Source: an uncultured Clostridium sp.
GTDB taxonomy: Bacteria; Bacillota; Clostridia; TANB77; CAG-508
Reading direction: 5' to 3'
DNA length: 64,000 nt
Assembly: GCA_905213875.1 (NCBI GenBank)
Contig: CAJMJN010000003.1
Location: forward strand, 58,949-122,948
Shown: piece by piece, positions 1 through 9,405 of the stretch
How positions within the stretch are numbered: position 1 is the stretch's first letter
Layout: each line of letters starts with the position of its first letter
Made by a program: the position numbers and the translations under genes
The notes under the pieces: model-generated
Databases searched by the model: none
Told to the model about the DNA's origin: nothing
The model's input: only the letters and a program-made list of their open reading frames with translations

Positions 1-540
1 AAAGCTCATCCTGATGTATTTAACATTTTATTACAAGTATTAGATGATGGTAAATTAACTGATAGCCAAGGAAATACAGTAAGCTTTTCTAACACAATTA
101 TTATAATGACATCAAATGCAGGTTCAAATGTTAATAATAATTCTATTGGTTTTGGAAATGAAACTGTTAATAAGGATAAACTTATAGACAGATTAAAAGA
201 ATATTTTAGACCTGAATTTTTAAACAGAGTTGATGAAATTATTAGTTTTGATTCATTAACAAAAGAACAATTATTACAAATTGTTGATTTAATGTTAAAA
301 GATACATCAAAAGCCTTACAAGATAAAGATATTACTTTAGAAGTTTCATCTAAAGCCAAAAATTATCTTTTAGAAAAAGGAACTGATATCAAATTTGGTG
401 CAAGACCTTTACGTAGAGCTATCCAAAGATATATTGAAGATGAATTATCTGAAATGATTTTAAGAGGTCAATTAATTGATGGTCAAAAAGTAGTAGTAGA
501 TTTTGAAAAAGATAAACTAAAATTTAAAATAGAAGATTAG
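1..540 (+). CDS. clpC: ClpC-type AAA+ unfoldase, C-terminal part (gene starts before the window)
   Basis: The frame is open from base 1, so only the last 179 residues are present. Visible are the end of the second AAA+ module (a Walker-B/sensor-1 stretch ending in TSNAG), the arginine-finger region RPEFLNRVDEI, and the sensor-2 motif GARPLRRAIQ, followed by the small C-terminal domain. These are diagnostic of Hsp100/Clp ATPases that unfold proteins for ClpP in the cytosol. ClpC is the likeliest member from the tail sequence; ClpE or ClpB cannot be excluded without the N-terminal domains. pgsA follows after 9 bases, with its ribosome-binding site AGGAG at the stop codon, so the two are probably co-transcribed. 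Confidence 0.85.
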   Translation, partial: KAHPDVFNILLQVLDDGKLTDSQGNTVSFSNTIIIMTSNAGSNVNNNSIGFGNETVNKDKLIDRLKEYFRPEFLNRVDEIISFDSLTKEQLLQIVDLMLKDTSKALQDKDITLEVSSKAKNYLLEKGTDIKFGARPLRRAIQRYIEDELSEMILRGQLIDGQKVVVDFEKDKLKFKIED

Positions 541-549
541 GAGAAAACA

Positions 550-1152
550 ATGTTTAAACACATACCAAATATCTTAACAATTATAAGATTTTTATTAATA
601 CCATTTATATTATTAAATATATTTACAGGTAATTATATACTAGCTTTTGTATTTTTCACAATATCAGGCATAACTGATATTGCAGATGGATTTATTGCCA
701 GAAAGTTTAACCTTATTTCAAATTTTGGCAAATTAATGGATCCGTTGGCTGATAAATTAACACAAATAGCAACACTTACATCATTAGTTATTGTTAATAT
801 TATTCCTTTATGGATTTTAATAATTGTATTATTAAAAGAATTTATAATGATTGTAGGAGCTTCTTTCCTCTATGGAAAAGATGTTGTTGTATATAGTAAA
901 TGGTATGGAAAATTAGCAACTGTATTATTCTATCTTGCAATTGTATTTTCTCTTGTAATTAAGCAATTTAACCTTGTTGGTATTTGGGAACATTTAACAC
1001 TCACAACATACTGTTTAGCGTTAATTGCAACAGTATTTGCATTAATTATGTATGTAAAAGCTTTATACCAAAAGGGATTTATTGATAAAGAAGATTTAAA
1101 AAAAGATGTTACTGAAGTAACTATTGAGAAAAAGCATTTTAAAAAGAACTAA
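550..1152 (+). CDS. pgsA: CDP-diacylglycerol--glycerol-3-phosphate 3-phosphatidyltransferase
   Basis: A 200-residue integral membrane enzyme making phosphatidylglycerol phosphate, the first committed step to phosphatidylglycerol. The CDP-alcohol phosphatidyltransferase signature (D-x2-D-G-x2-A-R-x8-G-x3-D-x3-D) is complete: DIADGFIARKF near residue 40, then GKLMDPLADK. Several hydrophobic helices fill the rest and the tail is lysine-rich. The start follows AGGAG with good spacing. It lies directly downstream of the clpC-type gene and is followed by a strong terminator. Other CDP-alcohol transferases share the motif, but the size and context favour PgsA. Confidence 0.88.
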   Translation: MFKHIPNILTIIRFLLIPFILLNIFTGNYILAFVFFTISGITDIADGFIARKFNLISNFGKLMDPLADKLTQIATLTSLVIVNIIPLWILIIVLLKEFIMIVGASFLYGKDVVVYSKWYGKLATVLFYLAIVFSLVIKQFNLVGIWEHLTLTTYCLALIATVFALIMYVKALYQKGFIDKEDLKKDVTEVTIEKKHFKKN

Positions 1153-1163
1153 TTATGAAGTGA

Positions 1164-1210
1164 ACCCAATTTATTAGACAAAAAAGTTTAATAAATTGGG
1201 TCTATTTTTT
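1164..1210. terminator. Intrinsic terminator after pgsA
   Basis: A perfect 13-bp inverted repeat (arms 1164-1176 and 1189-1201) is followed by a T-rich run to 1210. An A-rich loop lets it also work for the convergent BofC-like gene. Confidence 0.9.
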
Positions 1211-1235
1211 ATATGCTAGTTTAATATATTTTTTA

Positions 1236-1322
1236 TGCAGTGACAATTCGGGGGGATCGACAAGTTACAGACTGTTATGTAATTACAGTCTGTACGTAGT
1301 TTGGAGTCACAAAGAAAAAATA
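1236..1322. other. GC-richer structured intergenic segment
   Basis: Between the pgsA terminator and the BofC-like gene is a patch richer in G+C than its surroundings. It contains an 8-bp inverted repeat (ACAGACTG, 11 bases, CAGTCTGT, 1267-1293) nested inside GTGAC/GTCAC arms (1240-1244 and 1316-1320) and a run of six G. It could be a 3' UTR fold of the leftward gene, a small RNA, or a short mobile-element remnant. No known RNA family is recognised. Confidence 0.35.
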
Positions 1323-1344
1323 TATTAACTTAGAACAAAATAAA

Positions 1345-1956
1345 TTATTCGTAGTCCTCTATTAATTGATTTAAATTTTGCAATCCATTAACTTCTATTC
1401 CTTTTTCCATATTAATTTTATCTGTCTCTGATAAATATTCAGTTGCTATATCTGTTGTTTCATACTCCTCTTCTTCTCCATTATCTAGCTTTTTAAATAC
1501 TGTTGCAAACCCATTCTTTTCTTTTAATATAAAATGTTCATTACAACTACCTTTTTCTGTTTTGCTTAAAACTATATTGGTGTCAGAAAATTTTTCTATA
1601 TTCCATTCACTATATTTTTCTTTTAGTTCTTCTTGTGTTAAATTTACTAATTCTTCTGGTATTTCTCTATATTGGCTTGTTTCATGTCCACATTTTTCGT
1701 ATTTTATTTTATATGTTACAAATGCTTTTGGTGATATTTTCTCTTCACTCACATTTGCAGCTTTAACAGTATTATTGAAATTATTGTTTTGATTTTCTAC
1801 ATTATTTTCTATCATATTTTGATTGTTTTCTACTTTTGCAATACTATCATTTTGTCCGTTTTTTGGCTTTATTAGAAGTATCCCAATTATTACTCCCATA
1901 ATTATAATAATTATTGTTAACATGCTCATAACTACTTTATTCATTTTACACCACAC
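1345..1956 (-). CDS. BofC-like membrane-anchored protein
   Basis: 203 residues with one N-terminal membrane helix (about residues 11-30), an Asn-rich linker, then a domain of roughly 125 residues with the pattern CGH...P..LVNLTQEEL...W....F....V.L.....C..HF.L. That pattern is typical of the C-terminal domain of BofC and its clostridial relatives, in which the two Cys residues are conserved. In Bacillus BofC sits in the intermembrane space of the forespore and restrains SpoIVB signalling; extending that role here is inference. A GTG start at 1956 has the better-spaced ribosome site (AGGA); an internal ATG at 1944 is the alternative. Confidence 0.6.
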   Translation of the reverse strand: MWCKMNKVVMSMLTIIIIIMGVIIGILLIKPKNGQNDSIAKVENNQNMIENNVENQNNNFNNTVKAANVSEEKISPKAFVTYKIKYEKCGHETSQYREIPEELVNLTQEELKEKYSEWNIEKFSDTNIVLSKTEKGSCNEHFILKEKNGFATVFKKLDNGEEEEYETTDIATEYLSETDKINMEKGIEVNGLQNLNQLIEDYE

Positions 1957-2048
1957 TCTTTTCCTAAGAACTAAAACTAATTAGAATTACTTATTCTTTT
2001 TTGTATTTTTATATAGTGTTAACAATTTACAGCAATTTATACCATTTT

Positions 2049-4544
2049 TTAGTAATTTATTTTTTCTTTTACTATATATTGTCCCTTTCTATTAACTTTT
2101 ATTGTAATTTCTCCATTTTTATCTGTTCTATATATTTTTATCTTGTTCTTATTTAATGTTTCTAAAGTGCTATCTGATGGATGTTTAAATAAATTATTTT
2201 TTCCAACTCCTATTAATGCCATTTTAGGATTAACTTTTTCCACAAATTCTTCTATTGATGATGTTTTAGAACCATGATGTGCTATTTTTAAAATATCTGC
2301 TTTTAAATCTTTATTATCATATTTTTCTAACATTTTTTCTTCTGCAATTTTTTCTATATCTCCTGTAAATAACATTGAAAAATTGTGATAATTTAATTTA
2401 GCAACTATTGAATTATTATTTAATATATTTTCTTTTATCTGCTCTTCTTGTGGCCACAATATTTTAAAATATAAGTTATTTTCAATTTTTAATATATCTC
2501 CTTCTTTCACTATTAAGACTTTAATTTTCTTTTTCTTTACTATATCTAAAAGTTTTTTGTAATTTTCCGAGTCTTCTCCTTGTTTAGATATTATTATTTT
2601 TTTTACTTTTAGTTCTTCTAAAATTGTAAATAAATTTCCAATGTGATCATTATCCATATGAGTTATAAGCATATAATCAATTTTTGTATATCCTTTATCT
2701 AATATATATGGTAACAATGTATTTTTTCCGCCATCAAAACCACTATTTATATTACTTCCTCCACCATCTATAAGAATTGTTTTATTATATGGTGTTTTTA
2801 TAAATGTACAATCACCTTGTCCTACATCAACAAAATTAATTTCTAACTTTTTTGGTATTACTTTTAATACTACTATTATGAATATAATTATATATGTAAT
2901 TTTTTTTATATTTTCTCTATGTACTCTGCAATAATATTTAGCAACTGCAATTAGATTTTTTATCCTCTTTTGAGTTGCTGTTAATTTAGTATTTACTTTT
3001 AATTTACATACATAATATATTATGTATGTAAAAATATATGTACTAATTAGTAAAAACACTGATGGAGTTGAAATATATATTTTTGCACAAGGTAATTCAC
3101 TAAATTTTGTAATTAATAATAAAGTATCTACTAAAATTTTTAATGGAAACCCAAATATTTGGGTTAAGTTAATTGAAATAAAAGATAAACTAATTAGAAG
3201 TATCCCAATTATTATAATTGGACTTATTATGATACAAACTAAAAGATTTGTTATTATAAAATATGGACTAAAAATATTAAAAGAATATATCATATATGGT
3301 AATATCATCAGCTGTGCTGATATTGTCACACTTAATATTTCTTTTATCTTTTCTAATTTTGCAGATTTTAAATTTATTTTATATTTCCATTTTTTATTTC
3401 TAATTTTAAAACTATTTAATATCTTTAACACAGTTTTGTTGAAAACAACTATTCCAATAGTTCCAAGATATGAAAGTACAAATCCACTATTTAGCACCAA
3501 ATATGGATTATTTAAAAGAATAATTAATATAGATAAACTTAATGTATTCCAAAAGTCGTTTTTTCTATAAAATATATGTCCTCCTATAACCATAATTTCC
3601 ATAAAAACAGCCCTCATTATAGATGGTGATAAACCAGACATAATCATATATATATTCAAGAATATTGCTGTAAAGATTCTTGTTTTCTTTTTTCCTAAAA
3701 CACCATTACATATTGATAATATAATAATTATATATTGTACATGCATACCTGATACCGCTAATATATGTGATAAATTACTAATCTTAAAATTTTCCCTAAT
3801 TTCATTATCTATACCACTTGTGTCACCTATTAATATTCCTTTTATCACTTCTGCTTCTTTTTCTGGTAATATTTTTTCTATATTATCTTTTATTATGTTA
3901 GTAAATTTATTTATATTAGAAATTACTATATTTCCTTTATTTTTATCTGTCAATTTAATATCTTCTACTTTTAGTGTTCCATATATTTTAATTGTTTTCA
4001 AATATAATTTATAATTAAATCCACCATAATTTCTCTGTTCATTAGGTTCAATAAAAGTAGCCTTTACATTAACTATATCCCCATATTCTAAATTAATATT
4101 TATCTTTTTGCTTACTTGGATATAAAGTATTTTGTTAGTTCTTAAAATTTTCCCCTTATAGATGTTATTGTATATTTTTTCCATTTTGTCACTGATAATG
4201 ATAATTTTTTCTTCTATATTTTCTCCATCACTATATATTTTTTTATATTTGTTTTCTTGGAAATTAATAAATAAATTTGATATTATGCTAAATACCGCAA
4301 TTGTGATTAAAATTTTTGAATTTAAAAATAATTTGATATATCTAAAATATCTCTTTGGACTAAATATTGAAAAATTTTTATTTAGTTCTATTCTATTTTT
4401 AGTTTTTCTTTTATATATTTTTTTTAAAATAACATAAATTACAACTATGGTCAAAAAAATAGGAGCTATACTAATTTTTGTATATAGCCCCCATATTATT
4501 CCTATTATATATCCTATAGTTGCAACTAAAATAGGTCTTTTTAT
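2049..4544 (-). CDS. comEC: ComEC/Rec2-type DNA uptake channel, apparent AUA start
   Basis: The channel that passes single-stranded DNA across the membrane during natural transformation. The N-terminal half is hydrophobic with the competence domain (SHILAVSGMHVQYI); the C-terminal 270 residues are a metallo-beta-lactamase fold with DVGQGD, HMDNDHIGN, TGDIE and AHHGS metal-binding motifs. The first usual start codon is a TTG at 4454, but the frame stays open upstream with the typical ComEC beginning (K-R-P then a hydrophobic helix). It reaches a strong AGGAGG site 8 bases before an ATA codon at 4544, with no ATG, GTG or TTG between. I infer initiation at AUA, giving 831 residues. The gene lies 26 bases after the NlpC/P60 gene, so the two are probably one operon. 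Confidence 0.85.
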   Translation of the reverse strand: MKRPILVATIGYIIGIIWGLYTKISIAPIFLTIVVIYVILKKIYKRKTKNRIELNKNFSIFSPKRYFRYIKLFLNSKILITIAVFSIISNLFINFQENKYKKIYSDGENIEEKIIIISDKMEKIYNNIYKGKILRTNKILYIQVSKKININLEYGDIVNVKATFIEPNEQRNYGGFNYKLYLKTIKIYGTLKVEDIKLTDKNKGNIVISNINKFTNIIKDNIEKILPEKEAEVIKGILIGDTSGIDNEIRENFKISNLSHILAVSGMHVQYIIIILSICNGVLGKKKTRIFTAIFLNIYMIMSGLSPSIMRAVFMEIMVIGGHIFYRKNDFWNTLSLSILIILLNNPYLVLNSGFVLSYLGTIGIVVFNKTVLKILNSFKIRNKKWKYKINLKSAKLEKIKEILSVTISAQLMILPYMIYSFNIFSPYFIITNLLVCIIISPIIIIGILLISLSFISINLTQIFGFPLKILVDTLLLITKFSELPCAKIYISTPSVFLLISTYIFTYIIYYVCKLKVNTKLTATQKRIKNLIAVAKYYCRVHRENIKKITYIIIFIIVVLKVIPKKLEINFVDVGQGDCTFIKTPYNKTILIDGGGSNINSGFDGGKNTLLPYILDKGYTKIDYMLITHMDNDHIGNLFTILEELKVKKIIISKQGEDSENYKKLLDIVKKKKIKVLIVKEGDILKIENNLYFKILWPQEEQIKENILNNNSIVAKLNYHNFSMLFTGDIEKIAEEKMLEKYDNKDLKADILKIAHHGSKTSSIEEFVEKVNPKMALIGVGKNNLFKHPSDSTLETLNKNKIKIYRTDKNGEITIKVNRKGQYIVKEKINY

Positions 4545-4570
4545 TGTTATTCCCTCCTACTTTACTGCAA

Positions 4571-5896
4571 TTACATAACTCTTCTTGCTCCTACATATTT
4601 GTTATTATAGTATCCTGAAGTTATTGAATCTATTGTAACTCCTCTTGATGGATTTGCTGCATGAACAATTTGCCCTCCACCAATATAAATACCAACATGG
4701 TTAATTCCTGATGCTGATGATCCAAACATTACTAAATCCCCTGCTTGTAAATTACTTCTTGCCACTGCTGTACCATTACTATATTGTCCTTGTGCTGTTC
4801 TACTTAAACTTATTCCATGTAATTTAAATACATATGATGTAAATCCTGAACAGTCAAAACTATTTGGTCCTGAAGCACCATAAACATATTTACTACCTAT
4901 ATAATTCTTAGCTGTTGCTATAACTGTTGAACCTTTTCCTGATGAGGCAGTAGTTGTTTTTGTTGTTTCAGTATTGTCTACTTGTGTTGTTCTTGCTTTT
5001 GTTGAACTTCTTGATGTTGTATTAGTTGTATTTGTAGTGTTTGTTCTATTTTCAGTTGTTTCTACTTTATTATCTGATAATAAGCTTGTAGAAATATAAC
5101 CATCTTCTCCACTTACTTTTACTTTACTCCATCCGTTTTCTTCTGAATATACTTCAACACTTGTGTTTTGTACTAATGTTTTTACTATTTCAGAAGTTTG
5201 ATTTGCTTCTTTTCTTAAATTAACACTTGTTTCTTTTATATATGCTGTCTTTATTGGATTTTTAGCAGCTTCCTCTTGTTTTTGCTTTTCTTGTTCTTCT
5301 TTTTGTTTATCAATTTCTTTTTGTGTTGTTAATTTATCTTTTCTGATCCAGCCTTTAGTTGTATTAGTTTGAACACAAACCCAGTCATTAATTACTTCTA
5401 CTACATTTACTTTTTCATCTTTTTTTACTTCTACTATGTCTGTTGCATTTATTACTGGAACAATTTTTAATTTTGTATTTTCTTTTACTATTTGTTCATT
5501 CGTAATTTCTGTAGTTTGCTCTTCTTGTTCTGTTGATGTATTTTGAGTTGTTGTTTCTGAGTTTGAACTTGTATTTTCTTCAGTTTTAGTTGTACTAATT
5601 TCATTTTGGTCTTCTGTACTATTTTCTAATGTTAATAAGTCTTTTCTTACATATCCTGTAATATCATTACTTTTTACTTTACACCAATCACTAGAATTGT
5701 CTAAAACTTCTACATTATCATTTAGAGATAATTGTACTAATATTTTACTATTTTCATCTGCTGTTTCTCTTAAATTTGCAGTTTCAACATTTACTTTTGC
5801 TGTATTTGCTGCAAAATTTACATTTGTAAAAAACAATATTGTAATTCCTAAAATTGCCACGAGCATTATGCCTATTACTTTATTTTTACTTTTCAT
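4571..5896 (-). CDS. Secreted cell-wall hydrolase with three SH3b domains and NlpC/P60
   Basis: 441 residues: signal peptide or anchor (residues 1-31), three bacterial SH3 domains (about 32-90, 140-195, 215-275) separated by Thr/Ser/Gln/Glu-rich linkers, a Thr-rich hinge, and a C-terminal NlpC/P60 domain (about 325-441). The catalytic Cys is in FDCSGF, the His in NHVGIYIG, and the third polar residue in IVHAANP. Such enzymes cut the gamma-D-Glu to diamino-acid bond of stem peptides outside the cell. That fits the meso-diaminopimelate type of wall implied by the DNPR motif of MurE in this window. It has its own promoter at 5949-5977. Confidence 0.9.
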   Translation of the reverse strand: MKSKNKVIGIMLVAILGITILFFTNVNFAANTAKVNVETANLRETADENSKILVQLSLNDNVEVLDNSSDWCKVKSNDITGYVRKDLLTLENSTEDQNEISTTKTEENTSSNSETTTQNTSTEQEEQTTEITNEQIVKENTKLKIVPVINATDIVEVKKDEKVNVVEVINDWVCVQTNTTKGWIRKDKLTTQKEIDKQKEEQEKQKQEEAAKNPIKTAYIKETSVNLRKEANQTSEIVKTLVQNTSVEVYSEENGWSKVKVSGEDGYISTSLLSDNKVETTENRTNTTNTTNTTSRSSTKARTTQVDNTETTKTTTASSGKGSTVIATAKNYIGSKYVYGASGPNSFDCSGFTSYVFKLHGISLSRTAQGQYSNGTAVARSNLQAGDLVMFGSSASGINHVGIYIGGGQIVHAANPSRGVTIDSITSGYYNNKYVGARRVM

Positions 5897-5948
5897 TTTT
5901 ATTTCTCCTTAAATAATAATTTAATACATCCTGTCTTTGAACGTTCCT

Positions 5949-5977
5949 AGTATATACTTTTTTTATTTTTTTGTCAA
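5949..5977 (-). promoter_or_regulatory. SigA-type promoter of the NlpC/P60 gene
   Basis: On the minus strand TTGACA (5972-5977), 17 bases, TATACT (5949-5954). The start codon is 53 bases downstream, after an AAGGAG site. Confidence 0.8.
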
Positions 5978-6004
5978 GTTTTTCAAAAAAAGCTCCCCAA
6001 TGTA

Positions 6005-6033
6005 TTGACAAATCTAGATTTTCATAATATAAT
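6005..6033 (+). promoter_or_regulatory. Consensus SigA promoter of rplM-rpsI
   Basis: TTGACA (6005-6010), 17 bases, TATAAT (6028-6033): a perfect match to the housekeeping consensus, as expected for a ribosomal protein operon. Confidence 0.93.
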
Positions 6034-6125
6034 GTTTTAGCAATATTGATAATATGATTTAGGTTTAAGCTTCTCCCCGGTGGCTAAAACTTGAATTTCA
6101 TATATAAATACAAAAATAAATAGGA
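6034..6125 (+). promoter_or_regulatory. Ribosomal protein L13 leader (5' UTR structure)
   Basis: About 100 bases of untranslated leader separate the promoter from rplM. The first bases (GTTTTAGC, 6034-6041) pair perfectly with GCTAAAAC (6083-6090). The enclosed hairpin region has a CCCC/GG patch unlike the surrounding AT-rich DNA. Position and closing stem fit the L13 autoregulatory leader known in Firmicutes; the family assignment is inference. Confidence 0.65.
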
Positions 6126-6139
6126 GGGTATATATTACC

Positions 6140-6577
6140 ATGAATAATACAACATATTATGCAAAAAAAGGTGAAGTAGAAAGCAAATGGTATATAATTG
6201 ATGCAGCTAATAAACCTTTAGGTAGAGTAGCCGCAGAAGCTGCTAAATTATTAAGAGGAAAACATAAACCAACATTTACACCAAATGTTGATACAGGTGA
6301 TCACGTAATCATTTTAAATTGTAAAGATGTTATCTTAACAGGTAACAAATTAACACAAAAAATTTATAGACATCATTCAGGATATATTGGAGGAATGAAA
6401 GAAATTCCAGCTAAAGATATGTTAGCTAAAAATCCAGAAAAAGCTATGACTTTAGCAGTAAAAGGAATGTTACCTCATAATTCTTTAGGTAGACAAAGTC
6501 TTAAAAAATTAAGAGTTTATGCTGGTTCTGAACATGAAAACCAAGCACAAAAACCAGAAGTATGGGAGGTAAAATAA
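6140..6577 (+). CDS. rplM: Ribosomal protein L13
   Basis: 145 residues, full length for L13 of the large ribosomal subunit. The conserved blocks are visible: W-Y-I-I-D-A near residue 18, [33 protein letters not shown] and MLPHN-LGR. The start follows AGGAGG with about 10 bases spacing. rpsI begins 1 base after the stop codon, the standard bacterial pair. Confidence 0.98.
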   Translation: MNNTTYYAKKGEVESKWYIIDAANKPLGRVAAEAAKLLRGKHKPTFTPNVDTGDHVIILNCKDVILTGNKLTQKIYRHHSGYIGGMKEIPAKDMLAKNPEKAMTLAVKGMLPHNSLGRQSLKKLRVYAGSEHENQAQKPEVWEVK

Positions 6578-6578
6578 A

Positions 6579-6980
6579 ATGGCAAAAAAAGAAAATATCG
6601 TTTTCTATGGTACAGGTAGAAGAAAAAATGCAATCGCTAGAGTTAGAATAATGGAAGGAAACGGAAAAATCACTATTAATGGAAAAGATATTAATGAATT
6701 TTTCGGATTAGAAACATTAAAAACTATAGTAAGACAACCTTTAAATGTTACTAATACAGAATCAAAATATGATGTTATTGCAACAGTAAAAGGTGGAGGA
6801 TTTACAGGTCAAGCTGGAGCTATCAGACATGGTTTAGCTAGAGCTTTAAATGAAGCAAACAGCGAATACAGACCAGCTTTAAAATCAAACGGATTCTTAA
6901 CAAGAGATCCTCGTATGAAAGAAAGAAAGAAATATGGTCTTAAAAAAGCCCGTAAGGCACCTCAATTTAGCAAAAGATAG
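6579..6980 (+). CDS. rpsI: Ribosomal protein S9
   Basis: 133 residues, full length. [15 protein letters not shown] at the start and the basic tail ending PQFSKR, which reaches the decoding site, are classical for S9. The ribosome site AGGAGG-like sequence lies in the end of rplM. Transcription ends at the hairpin at 6993-7016. Confidence 0.98.
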   Translation: MAKKENIVFYGTGRRKNAIARVRIMEGNGKITINGKDINEFFGLETLKTIVRQPLNVTNTESKYDVIATVKGGGFTGQAGAIRHGLARALNEANSEYRPALKSNGFLTRDPRMKERKKYGLKKARKAPQFSKR

Positions 6981-6990
6981 ACATATATCA

Positions 6991-7025
6991 AAACTCGGAA
7001 ATATTATTTTCCGAGTTTTTTGTTT
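6991..7025. terminator. Terminator after rpsI
   Basis: Arms ACTCGGAAA (6993-7001) and TTTCCGAGT (7008-7016), then a T run. It lies between the convergent rpsI and yunB and may serve both. Confidence 0.92.
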
Positions 7026-7032
7026 TTAACAA

Positions 7033-7750
7033 TTATTCTATAATATCAACTGCATTAGACTTATCTAGTCCCTCTAAATTATAATAATTTGTCGGTATTT
7101 CCCCTACAATTATATTTTCAGAAAGTAGTACCTGACTTGTTATATCTTTTTGTATATCTCTAAATGGCGTTAACACATTAATACTACATTTTGCGTCTAA
7201 ATATATTCTATGTAATGTCTGATTTATTCCTTGTGCTGTAAATTCACTTTTTAAGTTTGTTTCTATATCTCCAACAGTTGAAATTCTAATTTTCACACCT
7301 GGTCCTCTACCTGATAATAATTTTAACCCTGTAAAACTTCCGAAGTGCTATTGATATATCTTCACTTCCTTTACTATTAATTTCTTTTTGCGCATTCAAC
7401 GCAATTTTAGTTGTTATTATATTTATATTAGTAGTATTAGATTTTATCATTATAATTTTATTAGTAGTATTATTCCTTTCTATTGTAAATATGTCTTCAT
7501 ATGAATATTGTTTCATTACATTATTAGTTTGTTCATTTAAAATCATTGTTGCCATTGATTTTGATTTTGCCTCACATAAAGTATCAAAAATCGGATTTAC
7601 TGCATCTAATATATATTTTGAAACACCACCTGCTATACAAAAAATGATGATAATTTCTAACAAATTTAATAACTTCTTTTTGTTGATCTTATCACCATTT
7701 ATGCATGCTTTGGGTAATTTTATTCGTGGTCTTGAATATATTTTAGCCAT
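7033..7750 (-). CDS. yunB: Sporulation protein YunB, interrupted by a +1 frameshift at CGGA
   Basis: Read in two frames this is a complete YunB (238 residues). Frame one (7750 to about 7340) gives an N-terminal membrane helix (about residues 28-50) and the region related to IFTIERNNTTNKI. The second frame (to 7033) gives KIRISTVGDIETNLKSEF and the INQTLHRIYLDAK block. The frame changes at CTT CGG A: skipping the C gives LGSFTGLKLLSGRGPGVKI, the conserved join of the family. Without a shift the product is 147 residues ending 11 codons later. Its start overlaps the end of sipL by 8 bases, so it is in the sipL transcript. YunB acts in mother-cell stages of sporulation in Bacillus; its biochemical role is not known to me. 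Confidence 0.85.
7339..7342 (-). other. CGGA frameshift site 1 (yunB)
   Basis: Minus strand: CTT CGG AAG in the zero frame, stop 11 codons on; CTT (C) GGA AGT gives the conserved Leu-Gly-Ser. The CGG is the only in-frame CGG in the gene. Confidence 0.9.
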
Positions 7751-9290
7751 TGCTCATAACTGGTATCCTTGTATAATGTGGGATAAACAATTTTTGTCCT
7801 GGGTTTATTCTATTTTCATCTTCAATTCCATTTGTTCTTGCTATATCTTCTACAGAACTTCCAAATTCTTTAGCTATTTTCCACAAACTATCCCCTGGTT
7901 TTACAATATACATTAATATACTATAATCCTCTTCTTCCCTCTCTCCTGTTGTTTGTACATCATCTATTACATTAATTGTAATATTTCTAGATATATCTAA
8001 TATCATTTTTAAATCAATATTACAACTAACATTTCCACCATCTTGAACAATAAAATCTTGATTTAAAACTTCTATTAAAAGTTCTACATTACTATTACCT
8101 ATTCCATCTATATCTACATTATACTCAAATGGAATATTGGCTGTTCTTGTTTCTACTTGTAAGTCACTATTAGATAACACGAAATTTATTTCTAATTCAC
8201 CTATATATGATAATCTATTATTAGTTTTGTTTTCTTCTTTTATTATTGGCACTATATCAACATCTATAATGTTTTTATTTTCTAATCCCGCTAAGTTTAT
8301 TCTCTCTCTTATTTCTTTTTTCTCTACATTCATTTGTTTCCCTGTTATTGTTACTACTTTTCTTTGGTTAAATTCTAAGTTTTCAGTTGGACTATATAAA
8401 TCTTGTATTAGTTGAATTTGCTTATTTTCATATACAAATGCTATAACACTAACTTCTATTTCCACATAAATTGAATGTTCTTCTGCACTATTTGGTTTTA
8501 TTATTATATTTTTTATTTCATAATCTACATTTGATATATTCTCTTCTGTAACATTAGGTATATCTATAAAACCTACGATTGGAATTTTTGCACTTACACT
8601 TCTTATTTGATTATCTTCTGTTAGATATAATATTTTTATTTCTGCTTCTGCCTTTGTTAATATTTTATTATAACTAATTTTTATGTCCTTATCACCAATT
8701 ATTACATTTGCTTTTAATATTTCTGCAAAATTGTCTTCTGTTCTAATTGCTATTGTGTCTTTGGCAAAAATCTTATTTTCTCCCATTCCTACTAATGAAT
8801 TAACATTTAAGTTTTCTTTTAACATCTGTATTCCTTGGGCATCTGGTATGTCTCTTACAAATTCTATCTCCTCATTTGAATATATTTTTATATTTAATTC
8901 TATTGTAGCTTTTATCCCTATTTTTCTGCCATTAATAACTTTTGTCTCTATACTTTTTAAAACAGCTTCTAATTTACAATTCATTCCTTCTTGAACATTT
9001 GGTATTTGTATGTTTTCTGAGAAATCTAAATCTGTTATTAAGCTTCTTATTCTATCATTTTCATCATCTGCCATATACATGATATATGTATTTATATTAC
9101 CATCAACTCTTATTTTCCCTTCTAGAACTTCTTTTTTATATATACTTACTACCCCACTTGTACCAATTGTATTTATAATATCAGGTTTAGCATCTGGTAC
9201 TATCATGTCACCTTCTACTACTAATAGTTCTTTTCTATTTGCAATTAACTTATTTATATTTAAATTTTCTTTAATTGTTTCTACAATCAT
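7743..9290 (-). CDS. sipL: DUF3794/LysM spore coat morphogenesis protein (SipL-like)
   Basis: 515 residues: an N-terminal stretch MIVETIKENLNINKLIA typical of the clostridial SpoIVA-interacting protein, repeated DUF3794-type beta-rich modules (about residues 20-440) each with the E-G-x-I/V-x-V-D-G pattern, and a C-terminal LysM domain (about 460-508) beginning YIVKPGDSLWKIAKEFG. In Clostridioides difficile SipL tethers the SpoIVA coat basement layer to the forespore through its LysM domain; the same job is inferred here. It lies 115 bases after veg, with a terminator between, so it probably has its own promoter. yunB overlaps its end. Confidence 0.82.
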   Translation of the reverse strand: MIVETIKENLNINKLIANRKELLVVEGDMIVPDAKPDIINTIGTSGVVSIYKKEVLEGKIRVDGNINTYIMYMADDENDRIRSLITDLDFSENIQIPNVQEGMNCKLEAVLKSIETKVINGRKIGIKATIELNIKIYSNEEIEFVRDIPDAQGIQMLKENLNVNSLVGMGENKIFAKDTIAIRTEDNFAEILKANVIIGDKDIKISYNKILTKAEAEIKILYLTEDNQIRSVSAKIPIVGFIDIPNVTEENISNVDYEIKNIIIKPNSAEEHSIYVEIEVSVIAFVYENKQIQLIQDLYSPTENLEFNQRKVVTITGKQMNVEKKEIRERINLAGLENKNIIDVDIVPIIKEENKTNNRLSYIGELEINFVLSNSDLQVETRTANIPFEYNVDIDGIGNSNVELLIEVLNQDFIVQDGGNVSCNIDLKMILDISRNITINVIDDVQTTGEREEEDYSILMYIVKPGDSLWKIAKEFGSSVEDIARTNGIEDENRINPGQKLFIPHYTRIPVMSNG

Positions 9291-9361
9291 TATTAAACCT
9301 CCTTAATTATTCTTTATTAATATATATTAGAGGTTTATTTATTTTATTCTTTTTTATTATA

Positions 9362-9398
9362 TAAAAAAGACAAATAAGTTGTTTAATCTTATTTGTCT
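9362..9398 (-). terminator. Terminator after veg
   Basis: Arms AGACAAATAAG (9369-9379) and CTTATTTGTCT (9388-9398); read leftward it ends in a T run (A run on the plus strand, 9362-9368). Confidence 0.85.
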
Positions 9399-9405
9399 CT
9401 TTATA

